Positions 56,241 through 64,000 of a stretch of 64,000 bases of DNA are shown piece after piece. Origin of the DNA: Erythrobacter sp. (GTDB taxonomy: Bacteria > Pseudomonadota > Alphaproteobacteria > Sphingomonadales > Sphingomonadaceae); NCBI GenBank assembly GCA_019739335.1, contig CP073261.1, positions 2,594,001 to 2,658,000 on the forward strand, given 5' to 3'. Under the pieces are notes generated by a model. It made no database searches, was not told the DNA's origin, and worked only from the letters and a program-made list of their open reading frames with translations. Each line of letters begins with the position of its first letter. The first letter of the stretch is position 1. Both the position numbers and the translations under genes were made by a program.

Positions 56241-59200
56241 ATGCAAAAGATCAAGAAGCTCTTCACCAACCGCTGGTTCTGGAGTTTTGTCGGGGCAATC
56301 CTGTTCGGGTTGATAATCTGGTTCGTCGGCCCGATGATTGCGATCGCCGATTTCCGGCCGTTCGGCTGGTGGCCGGTGACGCTGTTTGTCGCGCTGCTGC
56401 CCTTCCTTCTGGTGCTGATTTTCTGCCTGCTCGCCATTCGGCGCGAGAAGAAGAAAAACGCCGCGATGATGGAGGAGCTTAAGCCCGATCCCGCCGCCAT
56501 CGAGCGGGACGAGATTGCCGCCAAGCTCTCGCAGGCATTGGACCAGTTGCGCACAGCGCGGCTCGGTTCGCGGCAGGCCTATGCCTACCAGTTGCCGTGG
56601 TATGCGATCATCGGCCCATCGGGTGCAGGCAAAACCACTGCGCTACTTAATTGCGGGCTGGAATTTCCCACGGCAGTGGCGGGCGAATATCGCGCGCTGC
56701 GTGGCCAGCCCAACACGCCGAATTGCGATTGGTGGTTCACGAGTGAGGCGGTGCTGATCGACACTGCCGGTCGCTATGTCAGCCAGGATGAGGACAAGGA
56801 GCAGGACGCGGCGGGGTGGAAAAATTTCCTCGACCTGCTGCGCAAGTATCGCCCCCTGCAGCCGCTGAATGGTCTGATCGTTGCCATCCCCGCGCCCGAT
56901 TTCATGGATGCGCGGAAGATGGAAGCGCACACGCAGAACGTGCGCGAGCGTTTGGCCGAAACGACCAACCTTCTCGGCCAGAACCTGCCGATCTACCTGA
57001 TGGTCACAAAGACCGACCTGCTGCCGGGATTCCGTGAGTTCTTCGCCCGTGCCACCGATGACGAATCGGACCAGGTCTTCGGCTCCACCGCACCGGGCGA
57101 CAAGGCCGATCCGGAAGCGGTGCTGGTTGGGTTCGACGGGCTAGTGACGAGCATTTCCAGTCGCGTAGTTGACCGGATGCAGAACGAAAGCGACCTGCAA
57201 CGCCGCGCCTCGATTGCCGGATTCCCCGGTCAACTCGCCAGCCTGCGTGGGCCGGTCGCCAAGCTGCTTGAGGAACTGACCAAGAAGACACGCTTCGATC
57301 AGCCTGCGCGGGTGCGCGGGATCTATTTCTCGTCCGGCACGCAGAGCGGCAGCCCGGTTGATCGCATCCTGATGAATGTCGGCGCACCGCCCGCCGCTTC
57401 GCAGAACGCCGTTGGCAGCGGGCGCAGCTATTTCCTGCGTCGATTCTTCGCCGATCTGCTGGTGCCCGAACACGGAATCGCCACCCGCAACCCTGCTGCC
57501 GAGGCGAGGGGGCGGCGCAATTACGCCATCGGCATTGGGGCGATGGCGGCATTGTTCGTTGTCGCGTTGGGGGTGTGGACCTGGGGCTATTTCCGCAACG
57601 CCGCGTTGATCGAGCGGGTCTATGCGATCACTGCCGATTACTCGAACGTCGCGGGGGAATCGCGCGGCGGCAGCGCCACGGTGCAGCAGGACCTTGCCGC
57701 GCTCGGGGTGCTGGGCAACGGCACGACCGAAATGGCGGAAGCGAGCGATTTCGCACTCGGGCTCGGGCAGGGAGGACGGCTCAACGCCGAGATGCGCGGC
57801 ATCTACGGGCGCGATCTGCAACGGCGGCTGATGCCGATCCTCATGTCGCTCGCCGAGGAACGGATGACCTCGGACAATCCGGGCGAAGTCTATGACGCGC
57901 TCAAGAGCTACCTCATCCTCGGCGGTGAGGGGCCGGAGCAGGCCGAGCACGTGATGGCTTGGGTGCCGCGTGCCTGGCTGGGCCGCGCAGGCGGCAACGA
58001 AAGCGAAGCGGGCGCGCTCGCCACGCATACCGCCGCGCTGTTCGATATCGGGTTTACGCCGCAAGGCATCGACGTGGCGCGCAAGGAAAACGCGCGGCGG
58101 ATCCTGCGCGCGCAGCCTCCGGCGGTGCGCGTCTATGGCCGGTTGAAGAGCGAGGCGCTCGCTTCTGGCGAACGGCAATGGATCGCTCGCGAGAACGCTG
58201 GGCCACGCCCGGAATTGCTGTTCGCGCAGAGCGGAGCCTTTGCGCCCAGCGCCGGTGTCCCCGCGCTGTTCACCCGCAATGGTTACGACAACATCTTCCT
58301 TCCCATCGTCGAACGCGGTCCGGAACTGCTGGAGGACGAAGTCTGGGTGGTCGGCGATTCCGCCAGCGAGGAACTGACGCCGAACCAGATTGCGCAATTG
58401 CGCAGCGATCTGGAGCGGCTCTACTTCAATGACTTCCTCGATCACTGGAACACGTACCTTGGGTTGATCGAACTGCGTCCGGTGAACGGGCTGGAGGACA
58501 ATGTGCAGCGGCTCCGCGATGCGGGCGGGCCATTGTCGCCGCTGGCTCCATTGCTGCGGGCGATTGCCGAAGTCACCGACCTTACCCCGGCACAGCCAGA
58601 AGCAGGTGGCGGAAGCGGTGCGGCCGCGGGCGAAGTTGCGGTCGACATGGCCACCATGCGGTCCAGCACGGCAAACCGGGCCGCGAGTGTTGCCAATCGC
58701 GTTGGCGGGGCCAGCGCGACGGGGGGCGGAGCGCAGGATGCGGATGGTGGGCGCCAGGCGGTGATCCAGGCCTTCCTGCCGTTGCGCCAGTTTGTCGGTC
58801 CGGCAGAAGGCGGGGGGCCGATGGACGGGGTGCTCGCCACCTTCACCCAGGTCGCCAATGCGCTGAATGGCATCGCCGTGCTCGGCGGTGGCGATGGCAG
58901 CACCGGTGCGCAGCAGAGCATGGAAGCGCGCGCGGCGATCCTGCAATTGCGCCAGAACGGCAACAGTCTGCCGCTGCCGATAAGCGGCTGGGCGCTCGAC
59001 ATGGCGGGTGATGCCGAAAGCGCGCTGGGCATGGCGCGCGGAGCGCAGATGGGCGCGGCGATGGATGCCAATTTCGCCAATTGCGGGGAAACGATGGCGA
59101 CCGCCTATCCGATCCAGGCAGCCTCTTCAGCCGATCTGCCTATCGAATCTTTTGCGCAGATTTTCGGCCCCAACGGCACCTTTGCCAGCTTCGTGAACAC

Positions 59201-59774
59201 CCAGCTCAACAATTACATCGATACCACGCAGCCGGAGTGGGCGCTCAAGCCCAACGCCGGGGAAGTCGGGCTGACACAGGGCAGCGTGCGGGCATTCCAG
59301 GCTGCGAACCGGGTAACGCGAACATTCTTCGCCGGTGACCCGACTTCGCCCCGGCTGTCCTACCAGATAGAGCCGGTTTCGCTCAGCGGAGCAGAATCGG
59401 TGGTGCTGGAGATCGACGGGCAGCAACTGAGCTACAATGGCAGCACTCCGATCCCTGTAACTTTCGATTGGCCGGGCGCGGGCGGGGCGACATTGCAGTT
59501 CACCCGCGAAGATTCGAGCGCAGTTTCCCCCCGCGCCTTTTCCGGGCCGTGGGCGTTATTCCGGATGATGAAGCTGGCAGCGGTGCGCAGCGGTCCGTCT
59601 CCGCTGATCGGGGTGGGCAGCCTGACCCATTCAGGCGCACGGTTCGATTTCCGCATTCGCACCTTCGGGGCGAACAATCCGTTTGTCAGTGATCCCTTCG
59701 TGCAGGTGGCCTGCCCCGATATCGATGCGACGGCGCTCGCCTATGCGGATATGCCGCCGGTCCTTCACGGCTAG
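56241..59774 (+). CDS. tssM: T6SS membrane protein TssM (IcmF family)
   Basis: The 1177-residue protein has two N-terminal membrane helices (about residues 12-35 and 44-66). A cytoplasmic GTPase-like domain follows with an intact Walker A (GPSGAGKTT, 125-133). A third helix lies near 432-450 and a large periplasmic part extends to the C-terminus. Family segments include LFVRRFF-like (YFLRRFFADLLVPEHGIA) and PWALFRM near the end. It spans the inner membrane and reaches toward the outer membrane, normally meeting TssJ, which is not seen here. Confidence 0.95.
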   Translation: MQKIKKLFTNRWFWSFVGAILFGLIIWFVGPMIAIADFRPFGWWPVTLFVALLPFLLVLIFCLLAIRREKKKNAAMMEELKPDPAAIERDEIAAKLSQALDQLRTARLGSRQAYAYQLPWYAIIGPSGAGKTTALLNCGLEFPTAVAGEYRALRGQPNTPNCDWWFTSEAVLIDTAGRYVSQDEDKEQDAAGWKNFLDLLRKYRPLQPLNGLIVAIPAPDFMDARKMEAHTQNVRERLAETTNLLGQNLPIYLMVTKTDLLPGFREFFARATDDESDQVFGSTAPGDKADPEAVLVGFDGLVTSISSRVVDRMQNESDLQRRASIAGFPGQLASLRGPVAKLLEELTKKTRFDQPARVRGIYFSSGTQSGSPVDRILMNVGAPPAASQNAVGSGRSYFLRRFFADLLVPEHGIATRNPAAEARGRRNYAIGIGAMAALFVVALGVWTWGYFRNAALIERVYAITADYSNVAGESRGGSATVQQDLAALGVLGNGTTEMAEASDFALGLGQGGRLNAEMRGIYGRDLQRRLMPILMSLAEERMTSDNPGEVYDALKSYLILGGEGPEQAEHVMAWVPRAWLGRAGGNESEAGALATHTAALFDIGFTPQGIDVARKENARRILRAQPPAVRVYGRLKSEALASGERQWIARENAGPRPELLFAQSGAFAPSAGVPALFTRNGYDNIFLPIVERGPELLEDEVWVVGDSASEELTPNQIAQLRSDLERLYFNDFLDHWNTYLGLIELRPVNGLEDNVQRLRDAGGPLSPLAPLLRAIAEVTDLTPAQPEAGGGSGAAAGEVAVDMATMRSSTANRAASVANRVGGASATGGGAQDADGGRQAVIQAFLPLRQFVGPAEGGGPMDGVLATFTQVANALNGIAVLGGGDGSTGAQQSMEARAAILQLRQNGNSLPLPISGWALDMAGDAESALGMARGAQMGAAMDANFANCGETMATAYPIQAASSADLPIESFAQIFGPNGTFASFVNTQLNNYIDTTQPEWALKPNAGEVGLTQGSVRAFQAANRVTRTFFAGDPTSPRLSYQIEPVSLSGAESVVLEIDGQQLSYNGSTPIPVTFDWPGAGGATLQFTREDSSAVSPRAFSGPWALFRMMKLAAVRSGPSPLIGVGSLTHSGARFDFRIRTFGANNPFVSDPFVQVACPDIDATALAYADMPPVLHG

Positions 59775-59801
59775 GCCGACCTTGGCTATTGCAGCGCCGA
59801 C

Positions 59802-60653
59802 ATGAGTCTCGCCCTCACTCCCATCGCCGGGTCCGCAGAAAGCGGGCGCCGCATCGGCAGCGGATCGCTGCTGATCGGGCGCGATCCGCGCGCGCAATTG
59901 CGGATCGACGATCCGACTGCTTCGGGCCGTCATTGCGTGATTTCGGGGCAGGGCGGCGACTGGCAAATCCAGGACTTCAGTCGCAACGGCACTTTCGTAA
60001 ACGGCGAGAAACTCACCGTACGCCAAAACCTGCGCAATGGAGACCGCATCCGCATCGCCCAGAACGAATGGCAGGCGGTGATAGATGCTGCCACCGATGA
60101 TGGCGGAGTCACCTATGTGCGCGCCGTCACCCCGCCGGAGACCCCGGTGGAGCACACGCGAGCGATGGCTTCGCAGCGCTCATCAACACCTGCGACGGCA
60201 AGGGCTGCTGGTGGAGTGAACGATCGCTTACTTGGCCCGGCGTTGGAAGTGCTGGCCGAAATTGCGCGCACCCGCAAGCAGGCGCGCAGCGAACTGTTCG
60301 GCGACAAACCGGGCAGCAGTGCTTCGCAAGCGCGGAAGAATTCCCCGCTCGCCGACGCCCGCAAGGGGCAGGCACTTGCTACGCTTTCTGCCATGCGCCC
60401 GGACGAAGCGGAGCAGGCGGTTCGTCAGGCGGGAACCGAGTTGACTGCGCATGATGCTGCATTGCTGGCCGCGATGCAGGCCGCGCTGCATGCCGTGCTC
60501 GACCAGTTTGCCCCCAGCCAGATCCAGCGCGGTGGCAAGAACGATGCACAGGCGTGGCAGGCCTATCGCGCAGCTTTTGAGGACCAGGACGTCGGCTTCG
60601 TCGAACTGTTCGCGCGCAGCTTCGAAGAGGAATACCGCAAGCAGTCGGGCTAG
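59802..60653 (+). CDS. second FHA domain protein with TagH-like C-terminus
   Basis: The 283-residue protein has an FHA domain (about residues 20-95). The phosphothreonine-pocket residues are in IGRDPRAQL, ASGRHCVIS and SRNGTFVNG. A linker and a helical C-terminal region (about 210-283; MQAALHAVLDQFAPSQIQ, AYRAAFEDQDVGFVELFARSF) resemble the end of TagH proteins. It is thus a shorter cousin of the tagH product earlier in the locus. It starts 27 nt after tssM and is the last gene before a strong terminator. Confidence 0.82.
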   Translation: MSLALTPIAGSAESGRRIGSGSLLIGRDPRAQLRIDDPTASGRHCVISGQGGDWQIQDFSRNGTFVNGEKLTVRQNLRNGDRIRIAQNEWQAVIDAATDDGGVTYVRAVTPPETPVEHTRAMASQRSSTPATARAAGGVNDRLLGPALEVLAEIARTRKQARSELFGDKPGSSASQARKNSPLADARKGQALATLSAMRPDEAEQAVRQAGTELTAHDAALLAAMQAALHAVLDQFAPSQIQRGGKNDAQAWQAYRAAFEDQDVGFVELFARSFEEEYRKQSG

Positions 60654-60682
60654 CATATGTAGTGCTTCGATGACCCCAACGC

Positions 60683-60719
60683 AAAGGGCCGGGAGATTGC
60701 TCTCCCGGCCCTTTGTTTG
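60683..60719. terminator. strong bidirectional terminator at the end of the T6SS run
   Basis: A perfect 13-bp stem (AAAGGGCCGGGAG with CTCCCGGCCCTTT) and 6-nt loop is followed by a T-rich stretch (GTTTGTGTG). On the other strand it can serve the convergent ompA-family gene. Confidence 0.85.
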
Positions 60720-60758
60720 TGTGCCGTTGTGGCAGATTAGGGCTTAGTCCGAACGCCC

Positions 60759-61892
60759 TTAGTTACCGGAGCCGGGGCCGTAGGTAACTTCCACGCGGCG
60801 GTTCTGCAGTTCGCGGACACCGTCGGCAGTGGCGACGCGGGGCATCGATTCGCCGAAGGCTTCGCTGCTGATCCGCGCGGCAGGAATGCCACGACCGGTG
60901 AGGTAGTCACGCACCGCAGCGTTACGACGCTCGGACAGGCCGACGTTGTAGCTGGCTGCACCCGAACGGTCGGCGTGGCCTGCCAGCATGACGCGGGCGG
61001 TGCCGCAGTCGCGATAGGCAGTGGTGGCCGAGTTGAGCACGGTAGCCGCTTCCGGAGTGATCGCCGACTGATCCCAGTCGAAGAATACGATGTAAGGCCC
61101 GGTGTTGCACTGCGCCTGCGGCGGCGGCGGCGGCGGCGGGGGGGGCGGAGGCGGCGGGGGCGGAGGTGCGACCGGCTGTGTCGGCATCGGCGGGGGCGGA
61201 ATCATTGCCGGTTCAGAGCCACCGAAGTTGAAAATGATCGTTCCCAGAAGCGAATGGGTGGCCAGATCGCCGTCGAACGTCCGCCCGAAGCCGTCACGGA
61301 ATTCCGGGCCGTCCACGTTGTGATACTTGTACTTTACCGAGGCATCGATGCTGTCGGTGAGGGGCGCATAGACCTGCGCCACACCCTGCCAGGCAAACCG
61401 CGCGTCGTTATCGTCGAGAAAACCGGGGCCGGTGCCAAAGCTGCGCACATCGACGAAGCGCGCATTCGAAATGCCGACGCCGCCGCCGATGGCAAGGCCA
61501 ATTCCGCCATTGCCGCCGATGTCGAGCAGCGCGTTGAGCATCCCGCTCCAGATCTCGCCTTCACCGTTCACCGCAGTCTGCGGGCCGAATGCCAGATCGG
61601 TGGCATTGGCGGGCACTCCGGCTGCTCCGGCATCGAGCGAATCAAGGTTGAAATTCTTGTACGAACCTTCGACTTCGAAGCGAACCGGCCCCGCATCATA
61701 GCCCAGCAGCGCTTCGCCTTCCCAGCCATAGTCGGTATCGGCAGTCACTTCCCCGGCCGTGTTCTCGAAATCGATCTCGCCAGCATCGACAACACCTGCG
61801 CCAATGCCGAGGTAGAAGCCGGTGTCCTGCGCCAGCGCTGGAGTTGCCGCCAGCGCGGTGCCGGTCAGCAATGCTGTGGTGATTTTCCTCAT
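60759..61892 (-). CDS. OmpA-family outer membrane protein
   Basis: The 377-residue protein has a signal peptide (MRKITTALLTGTALAATPALA). An eight-stranded barrel domain follows (about residues 25-235; GFYLGIGAGVVDAGEID), then a linker with 16 consecutive prolines and a periplasmic OmpA domain (about 265-372; LAGHADRSGAASYN, LSERRNAAVRDYL, NRRVEVTYG). It anchors the outer membrane to peptidoglycan. ATG 61892 has GGAAAGGGA upstream and gives a clean signal peptide; the earlier in-frame start does not. It is monocistronic. Confidence 0.93.
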   Translation of the reverse strand: MRKITTALLTGTALAATPALAQDTGFYLGIGAGVVDAGEIDFENTAGEVTADTDYGWEGEALLGYDAGPVRFEVEGSYKNFNLDSLDAGAAGVPANATDLAFGPQTAVNGEGEIWSGMLNALLDIGGNGGIGLAIGGGVGISNARFVDVRSFGTGPGFLDDNDARFAWQGVAQVYAPLTDSIDASVKYKYHNVDGPEFRDGFGRTFDGDLATHSLLGTIIFNFGGSEPAMIPPPPMPTQPVAPPPPPPPPPPPPPPPPQAQCNTGPYIVFFDWDQSAITPEAATVLNSATTAYRDCGTARVMLAGHADRSGAASYNVGLSERRNAAVRDYLTGRGIPAARISSEAFGESMPRVATADGVRELQNRRVEVTYGPGSGN

Positions 61893-61995
61893 CGGGTCGT
61901 CCCTTTCCGTCAATTATCCGCGAATCATCGCGCTGCATTTCCGGCAATTAGCCAGAAAATGCGACAGTGCCGAGACGCATACTAGGGACTTGGAA

Positions 61996-63078
61996 TTACA
62001 GCAACCGCAGCTGTCCGGTGCTTTCGGGCCTGCGGAACTGGGAGCAATCGAGCGTGAAGTCCGCCTTGCCCAGCCCCGCGCGGCGGCAGGCGAGGCGGAA
62101 GCGGGCGCGGAACAGGTCGGCCCAGACCCCGGTGGGCCTCATCCGTGTGTGGAAATCCGGATCGTTGTCCCGCCCACCACGGATCGATTGAACGATGGCC
62201 ATCACCTTCCCCGCGCGTTCGGGGAAATGCACTGCCAGCCATTCGCGGAACAGCGGCGCAACTTCGTGCGGTAGGCGCAGAGGTATCCAGCCGCAACTTT
62301 GCACGTCCATCGCTGCGGCTCGGGTGACGATCTCCTCCATGAATTCATCGGTGATGGCGGGGATGATCGGCGAGATCGAGCAATGCACTGGCACCCCTGC
62401 GCGCGCCAGTTCGCCCAGCGCGGCAAGCCGCTTGGCCGGGGCGGCGGCGCGCGGTTCCAGCTTGCCCGAGAGGATCGGGTCGAGTGAGGTGACCGAAATT
62501 GCCACCGCGACCAGCTTGTGCCGGGCCATCTCGGCCAGGAGATCGAGATCGCGCAGCACCCTGTCCGACTTGGTGGTGATGGTGACCGGATGGCGGGTTT
62601 CCAGACACACCTCCAACAGCTGCCTAGTGATGCGGTAGCGGTTCTCGATCGGCTGGTAGGGATCGGTGTTGGTGCCCATCGCCAGCGGCTGCGGCACGTA
62701 CCTAGGCTTGGCGAAGGTTTTGCGCAGCAGCCGCGCGGCATCGGGTTTGGCGAACAACTTGGTTTCGAAATCCAGCCCGGGCGACAGGTCATGATAGGCG
62801 TGCGTAGGGCGCGCGAAGCAGTAGACGCAGCCATGCTCGCAACCGCGATAGGCGTTTACTGAACGGTCGAAGGGAATATCGGGAGATTGGTTGAAACTGA
62901 GGATCGTTTTGGGATGTTCCTCGGTTACCGTGGTGCGCAACTTGGGCGGTGCGCCGTCGAGTGCCTCCATGGCGTCGCGCCAGTCGTCGTCCACCGCGCG
63001 TTCAGCCAGCCCGAACCGCTGCGGCACCATGGCCGATTGGGCACCCCGGCCCCGAACAGCACTTTCTGGCTTGCGCAT
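61996..63078 (-). CDS. PA0069-family radical SAM protein (SplB-like)
   Basis: The 360-residue protein has the radical SAM motif CEHGCVYC (CxxxCxxC, about residues 79-86), preceded by SVNAYRG and followed by FARPTHAYHDL. Later segments (MGTNTDPYQPIE, HPVTITTKSDRVLRDLDLL and CSISPIIP) fit the PA0069/SplB-like family. The reaction is not known; relatives of SplB repair DNA photoproducts but this family need not. The ATG at 63078 (MRKPESAVRG) lacks a strong ribosome site, and the frame is open upstream. Confidence 0.85.
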   Translation of the reverse strand: MRKPESAVRGRGAQSAMVPQRFGLAERAVDDDWRDAMEALDGAPPKLRTTVTEEHPKTILSFNQSPDIPFDRSVNAYRGCEHGCVYCFARPTHAYHDLSPGLDFETKLFAKPDAARLLRKTFAKPRYVPQPLAMGTNTDPYQPIENRYRITRQLLEVCLETRHPVTITTKSDRVLRDLDLLAEMARHKLVAVAISVTSLDPILSGKLEPRAAAPAKRLAALGELARAGVPVHCSISPIIPAITDEFMEEIVTRAAAMDVQSCGWIPLRLPHEVAPLFREWLAVHFPERAGKVMAIVQSIRGGRDNDPDFHTRMRPTGVWADLFRARFRLACRRAGLGKADFTLDCSQFRRPESTGQLRLL

Positions 63079-63128
63079 GGAACATAAATAGAACAAAAGC
63101 GCAACGTGGGCAAGCGAGGAGATGGACA

Positions 63129-63473
63129 ATGGCGGTGCTCGATTATCTTGAGCTGCCGGTACAATCGGTGGCGAAGGCACAGGAATTCTACGGCGCGGCG
63201 TTCGGCGGGCGCTTCACCGGTTACGGGCCGGACTATGCGGCGCATGAGGGCGGGCCGTGTCAGTTGGGGCTTAACGGCGCACAGGATGCCGAGCGGAGCG
63301 CGGCGATCCTGCCGGTAATCCGGGTCGAGGACATCGAAGCGGCGCGCGCGGCGGTGCTGGCAGCGGGTGGGCGGCTGACGCTGGACATCTTCGCTTTCCC
63401 CGGTGGGAGGCGGTTTCACTTCGCCGATCCCGAGGGGCTGGAACTGGCCTGTTACCAGCCGGAAGAAAGCTAG
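63129..63473 (+). CDS. VOC (glyoxalase/dioxygenase superfamily) protein
   Basis: The 114-residue protein is a single VOC module: LDYLELPVQSVAKAQEFYGAAFG at the start, PVIRVEDIEAARAAVLAAGG in the middle and GRRFHFADPEGLELACYQPE at the end. The conserved end glutamate that usually binds metal is present (GLELACYQ). Substrate unknown. ATG 63129 follows GAGGAGATGGACA. Its stop overlaps the stop of the opposing moaB by three or four bases (CTAG). Confidence 0.88.
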   Translation: MAVLDYLELPVQSVAKAQEFYGAAFGGRFTGYGPDYAAHEGGPCQLGLNGAQDAERSAAILPVIRVEDIEAARAAVLAAGGRLTLDIFAFPGGRRFHFADPEGLELACYQPEES

Positions 63474-64000
63474 ATTTCTTTCAGGCGGGGCATCAGTTCG
63501 ACGAAGTTGCAGGGGCGATTGCGGCTGTCGAGTTGTTCGGCAAGGATGCTGTCCCAGCCGTCTTTTACTGCGCCGTTCGATCCGGGCAGGGCGAAGATAT
63601 AGGTGCCATCCGCCACCACCGCGCAGGCGCGTGACTGGATGGTTGAGGTGCCAATGGTTTCGTAGCTGATCCAGCGGAACAGTTCGCCGAAACCGGGAAT
63701 ATCGCGCCCGCCCAGTCCCTGACGTACCCGTTCCAGCGCTTCGGGAGTGACATCGCGCCCGGTCAGCCCGGTGCCGCCGGTGGAGACGACCGCGTCCACC
63801 TCCGGATCGGCGATCCATTCGCGCAATTGCGTGGCGATCAGCGTGGCATCGTCCTTCAGCAGCGCCCGCCGCACCAGATGGTGCCCTTTGGCCGCGATCC
63901 GCTCGGCAAGCAGGTCGCCCGAGGTGTCCTCCTCCGGCCCGCGCGTGTCGGACACGGTGAGCAGGGCAATGTTGATCGGCCGGAAGGCGCGGCTTTCGTC
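63470..64000 (-). CDS. moaB: molybdenum cofactor biosynthesis protein MoaB (5' end outside window)
   Basis: The reading frame runs from the window edge (DESRAFRPINIALLTVSDTR) to the TAG at 63472-63470, so only a few N-terminal residues are missing. Family motifs are the SDTRGPEEDTSG start and the VDAVVSTGGTGLTGRDVTPEAL segment that binds the pterin nucleotide. C-terminal FALPGSNGAVKDGWDSIL is conserved. MoaB/MogA-type proteins adenylate molybdopterin. In this orientation the GTG at 63955 is internal, not the start. Confidence 0.92.
   Translation of the reverse strand, partial: DESRAFRPINIALLTVSDTRGPEEDTSGDLLAERIAAKGHHLVRRALLKDDATLIATQLREWIADPEVDAVVSTGGTGLTGRDVTPEALERVRQGLGGRDIPGFGELFRWISYETIGTSTIQSRACAVVADGTYIFALPGSNGAVKDGWDSILAEQLDSRNRPCNFVELMPRLKEI

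Noticed and set aside
57141..58946. 601-residue minus-strand open frame inside tssM
   Set aside because: It is a shadow of the tssM coding frame, with no domain.

Overview
The window looks like chromosomal DNA of an alphaproteobacterium, most likely order Sphingomonadales (Erythrobacteraceae-like). The DNA is GC-rich, start codons are often GTG or TTG, genes are packed with 1-4 nt overlaps, the CsbD gene is preceded by an EcfG-type general-stress promoter (GGAAC-N17-CGTT), and inverted copies of a TTCGACAGGCTCAG repeat occur that I associate with sphingomonads. Species assignment is inference; no rRNA gene is present.

Region 1 (1-21762) is mostly housekeeping. It holds a truncated amino-acid permease, the overlapping operon dapF-mtaB-ftsY-yciB, a GGDEF/EAL protein, an EVE protein, a CsbD stress protein, a ThDP enzyme, an MFS transporter and pgsA. 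A patch at 11374-12580 with little coding content carries a 48-codon ORF resembling an antitoxin tail, a 27-bp inverted repeat and an orphan gene. Then come rnd-oxyR-class A beta-lactamase (one run), aspS, a DUF2383 protein, acpP-fabF-mltG-2H phosphoesterase and a tRNA with anticodon CAT.

Region 2 (22064-37280) is a three-gene, translationally coupled cassette. It encodes a TpsB-type outer-membrane transporter, a roughly 3430-residue TpsA-type beta-helix exoprotein, and an exported 1060-residue TPR-CHAT protein with an intact His/Cys caspase-like pair. The exoprotein contains a 3480-nt block of two 1740-nt super-repeats, and its only four cysteines lie in the last 85 residues. This cassette is my best candidate for an undescribed system: a secreted adhesin with its own dedicated exported protease.

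Region 3 (37330-60653) is a near-complete type VI secretion locus: a divergent PAAR gene, then tssA-tssB-tssC-tssC2-tssE-tssF-tssG-tssH-hcp-vgrG-(unknown)-tagH-tssK-tssL-tssM-fha, closed by a strong terminator. TssL carries a C-terminal OmpA domain. No tssJ, kinase/phosphatase pair or recognisable effector-immunity pair is visible.

Region 4 (60759-64000) holds an OmpA-family porin with a 16-proline linker, a PA0069-type radical SAM protein, a VOC protein and a moaB cut by the window edge.

Coordinates were read by eye from the sequence. Family names come from motifs and general similarity; no database search was run.
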